Positions 42,765 to 43,479 of a DNA stretch of 43,479 nucleotides are shown one piece after another. The notes under the pieces were generated by a model, which was given only the letters and a program-made list of their open reading frames with translations, searched no databases and was not told where the DNA came from. The DNA is taken from contig JABDCI010000011.1 of the NCBI GenBank assembly GCA_013288215.1, positions 1 through 43,479 on the forward strand, given 5' to 3'. How positions within the stretch are numbered: position 1 is the first letter of the stretch; each line of letters starts with the position of its first letter. Source of the stretch: Verrucomicrobiota bacterium (GTDB taxonomy: Bacteria > Verrucomicrobiota > Verrucomicrobiia > JABWAM01). Both the position numbers and the translations under genes were made by a program.

Positions 42765-43479
42765 TTATGTTGGGAGGGTTCCTGGCGACTCGATCTCCCG
42801 CAGGCGCAATTGACCGCAGGCGGCATCGATGTCATGGCCCTTCTCGATGCGCAATGTCGCGGTGACGCCCAGATTCTCCAACGCCGATTGAAAACGCCGG
42901 CATTGCTCATCCGTTGGACGTTTGAATCCGGTCTCCGGCACTTCGTTGAAAGGGATAAGGTTGATTTTGGCGTGCGCGCGATGCGCCAGCTGGGCGAGGA
43001 GAGGGGCCTGGGCCAGATCATCGTTCACGTGTTGCAGGAGGATATATTCGAACGTGATGAGCCGACCCTTCATCTCTTGATATTTTTCACAGGCGGCCAT
43101 GAGCTGCGCAATGGGATGTTTTCTATTCACCGGCATGATTTTGTTGCGGACTTCGTCGCAGGCGCCATGGAGGGAAATCGCCAGTCGCACTTGAATTTCC
43201 TCCTGGGCGAGTTTTTCGATTTGGGGCGCGAGCCCGCTTGTGGAGATCGTGATTTTACGTGCCCCGAGTCCGAGCCCCCACGGGGCGTTCAGAATTCGGA
43301 TTGCTTGAAGCAGGTTGTCATAATTCGCAAGCGGCTCACCCATTCCCATGAAAACGAGATTGTTCATCCTGCGGCCGCTTTCCTTTTCCGCGAGCAGAAA
43401 TTGGCCGATGATTTCGTCGGGAGTGAGATTTCGCCGGAAGCCATCGAGACCGCTTGCACAAAAGCGGCATCCATACGCG
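42765..43479 (-). CDS. rlmN: 23S rRNA (adenine-C2)-methyltransferase RlmN (5' end outside window)
   Basis: This is the C-terminal 238 codons of a radical-SAM enzyme that methylates A2503 of 23S rRNA (and A37 of some tRNAs). The frame enters from the window edge and reads AYGCRFCASGLDGFRRN. It thus holds the last two cysteines of the Cx3Cx2C cluster motif; the first should be just outside the window. FMGMGEPLANYDN, the SAM-binding ISTSGLAP and the methyl-carrying Cys in DIDAACGQL near the C-terminus are intact. The stop is TAA at 42767-42765. About a third of the protein is missing from the window. Confidence 0.95.
   Translation of the reverse strand, partial: AYGCRFCASGLDGFRRNLTPDEIIGQFLLAEKESGRRMNNLVFMGMGEPLANYDNLLQAIRILNAPWGLGLGARKITISTSGLAPQIEKLAQEEIQVRLAISLHGACDEVRNKIMPVNRKHPIAQLMAACEKYQEMKGRLITFEYILLQHVNDDLAQAPLLAQLAHRAHAKINLIPFNEVPETGFKRPTDEQCRRFQSALENLGVTATLRIEKGHDIDAACGQLRLREIESPGTLPT

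Noticed and set aside
1..43479. tRNA genes, CRISPR arrays, insertion sequences, prophage or defence genes
   Set aside because: No cloverleaf-like segments, spaced direct repeats, transposase or integrase motifs, or recognised defence domains were seen. The CPBP protein is better read as a general membrane protease than as an Abi system.

Overview
The window reads as chromosomal housekeeping DNA from a diderm, LPS-making bacterium. The best guess is a member of the Verrucomicrobiota or a close PVC relative. The envelope genes (lptD, waaA, an RND pump with a TolC-type channel, lipoproteins) show an outer membrane. The phylum guess rests on a protein resembling the Amuc_1099 pilus-like family known from Akkermansia, on many exported Sel1/TPR and unknown proteins, and on generally weak Shine-Dalgarno sequences. 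That guess is inference and no 16S rRNA gene is present. I saw no tRNA or rRNA gene, CRISPR array, transposase or prophage.

Layout. 1-4158 (minus) is the first half of a very large cyclic beta-1,2-glucan synthase (NdvB type), cut by the window edge; it is one unbroken frame with no stop inside the window. 4159-6193 holds a small secreted charged protein and, divergently, an Amuc_1099-like membrane protein with a good promoter. 6328-11517 (minus) is a 1729-residue exported protein made of 46 Sel1 repeats, eight of which were duplicated as a block. 11646-15135 holds YceI, a small secreted protein, a YacP-type NYN nuclease, a lipoprotein amidase and a sugar-1-phosphate nucleotidyltransferase. 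15264-17559 holds a GYF-domain protein and a membrane-anchored protein of unknown function. 17569-20518 (minus) is a compact trpF-trpB-HIT-secreted protein cluster without trpA.

20734-30792 (plus) is the main housekeeping run: acpP, fabF, rpmE, prfA, lptD, ugd, a CPBP membrane protease, accD and folC. It combines fatty-acid synthesis, translation, LPS export, UDP-glucuronate formation and folate metabolism. On the minus strand from 43479 down to 30773 lie rlmN (5' end cut off), a TPR protein, waaA, a tetR-tolC-adaptor-RND efflux cluster, rho, and two small tandem paralogous membrane proteins with proline-rich tails.

The common theme is envelope building: lipid precursors (acpP, fabF, accD), LPS (waaA, lptD), glycans (ndvB-like, ugd, nucleotidyltransferase), wall remodelling (amidase) and efflux. 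I did not find a clear undescribed defence or mobile system. The least ordinary items are the Sel1 giant with its eight-unit internal duplication, the Rho factor without a recognisable N-terminal helical domain, the tandem proline-tailed paralogs, an 18-bp perfect palindrome before the glucan synthase gene, a long hairpin directly before fabF, and a nearly leaderless tetR promoter beside a TetR-like operator.
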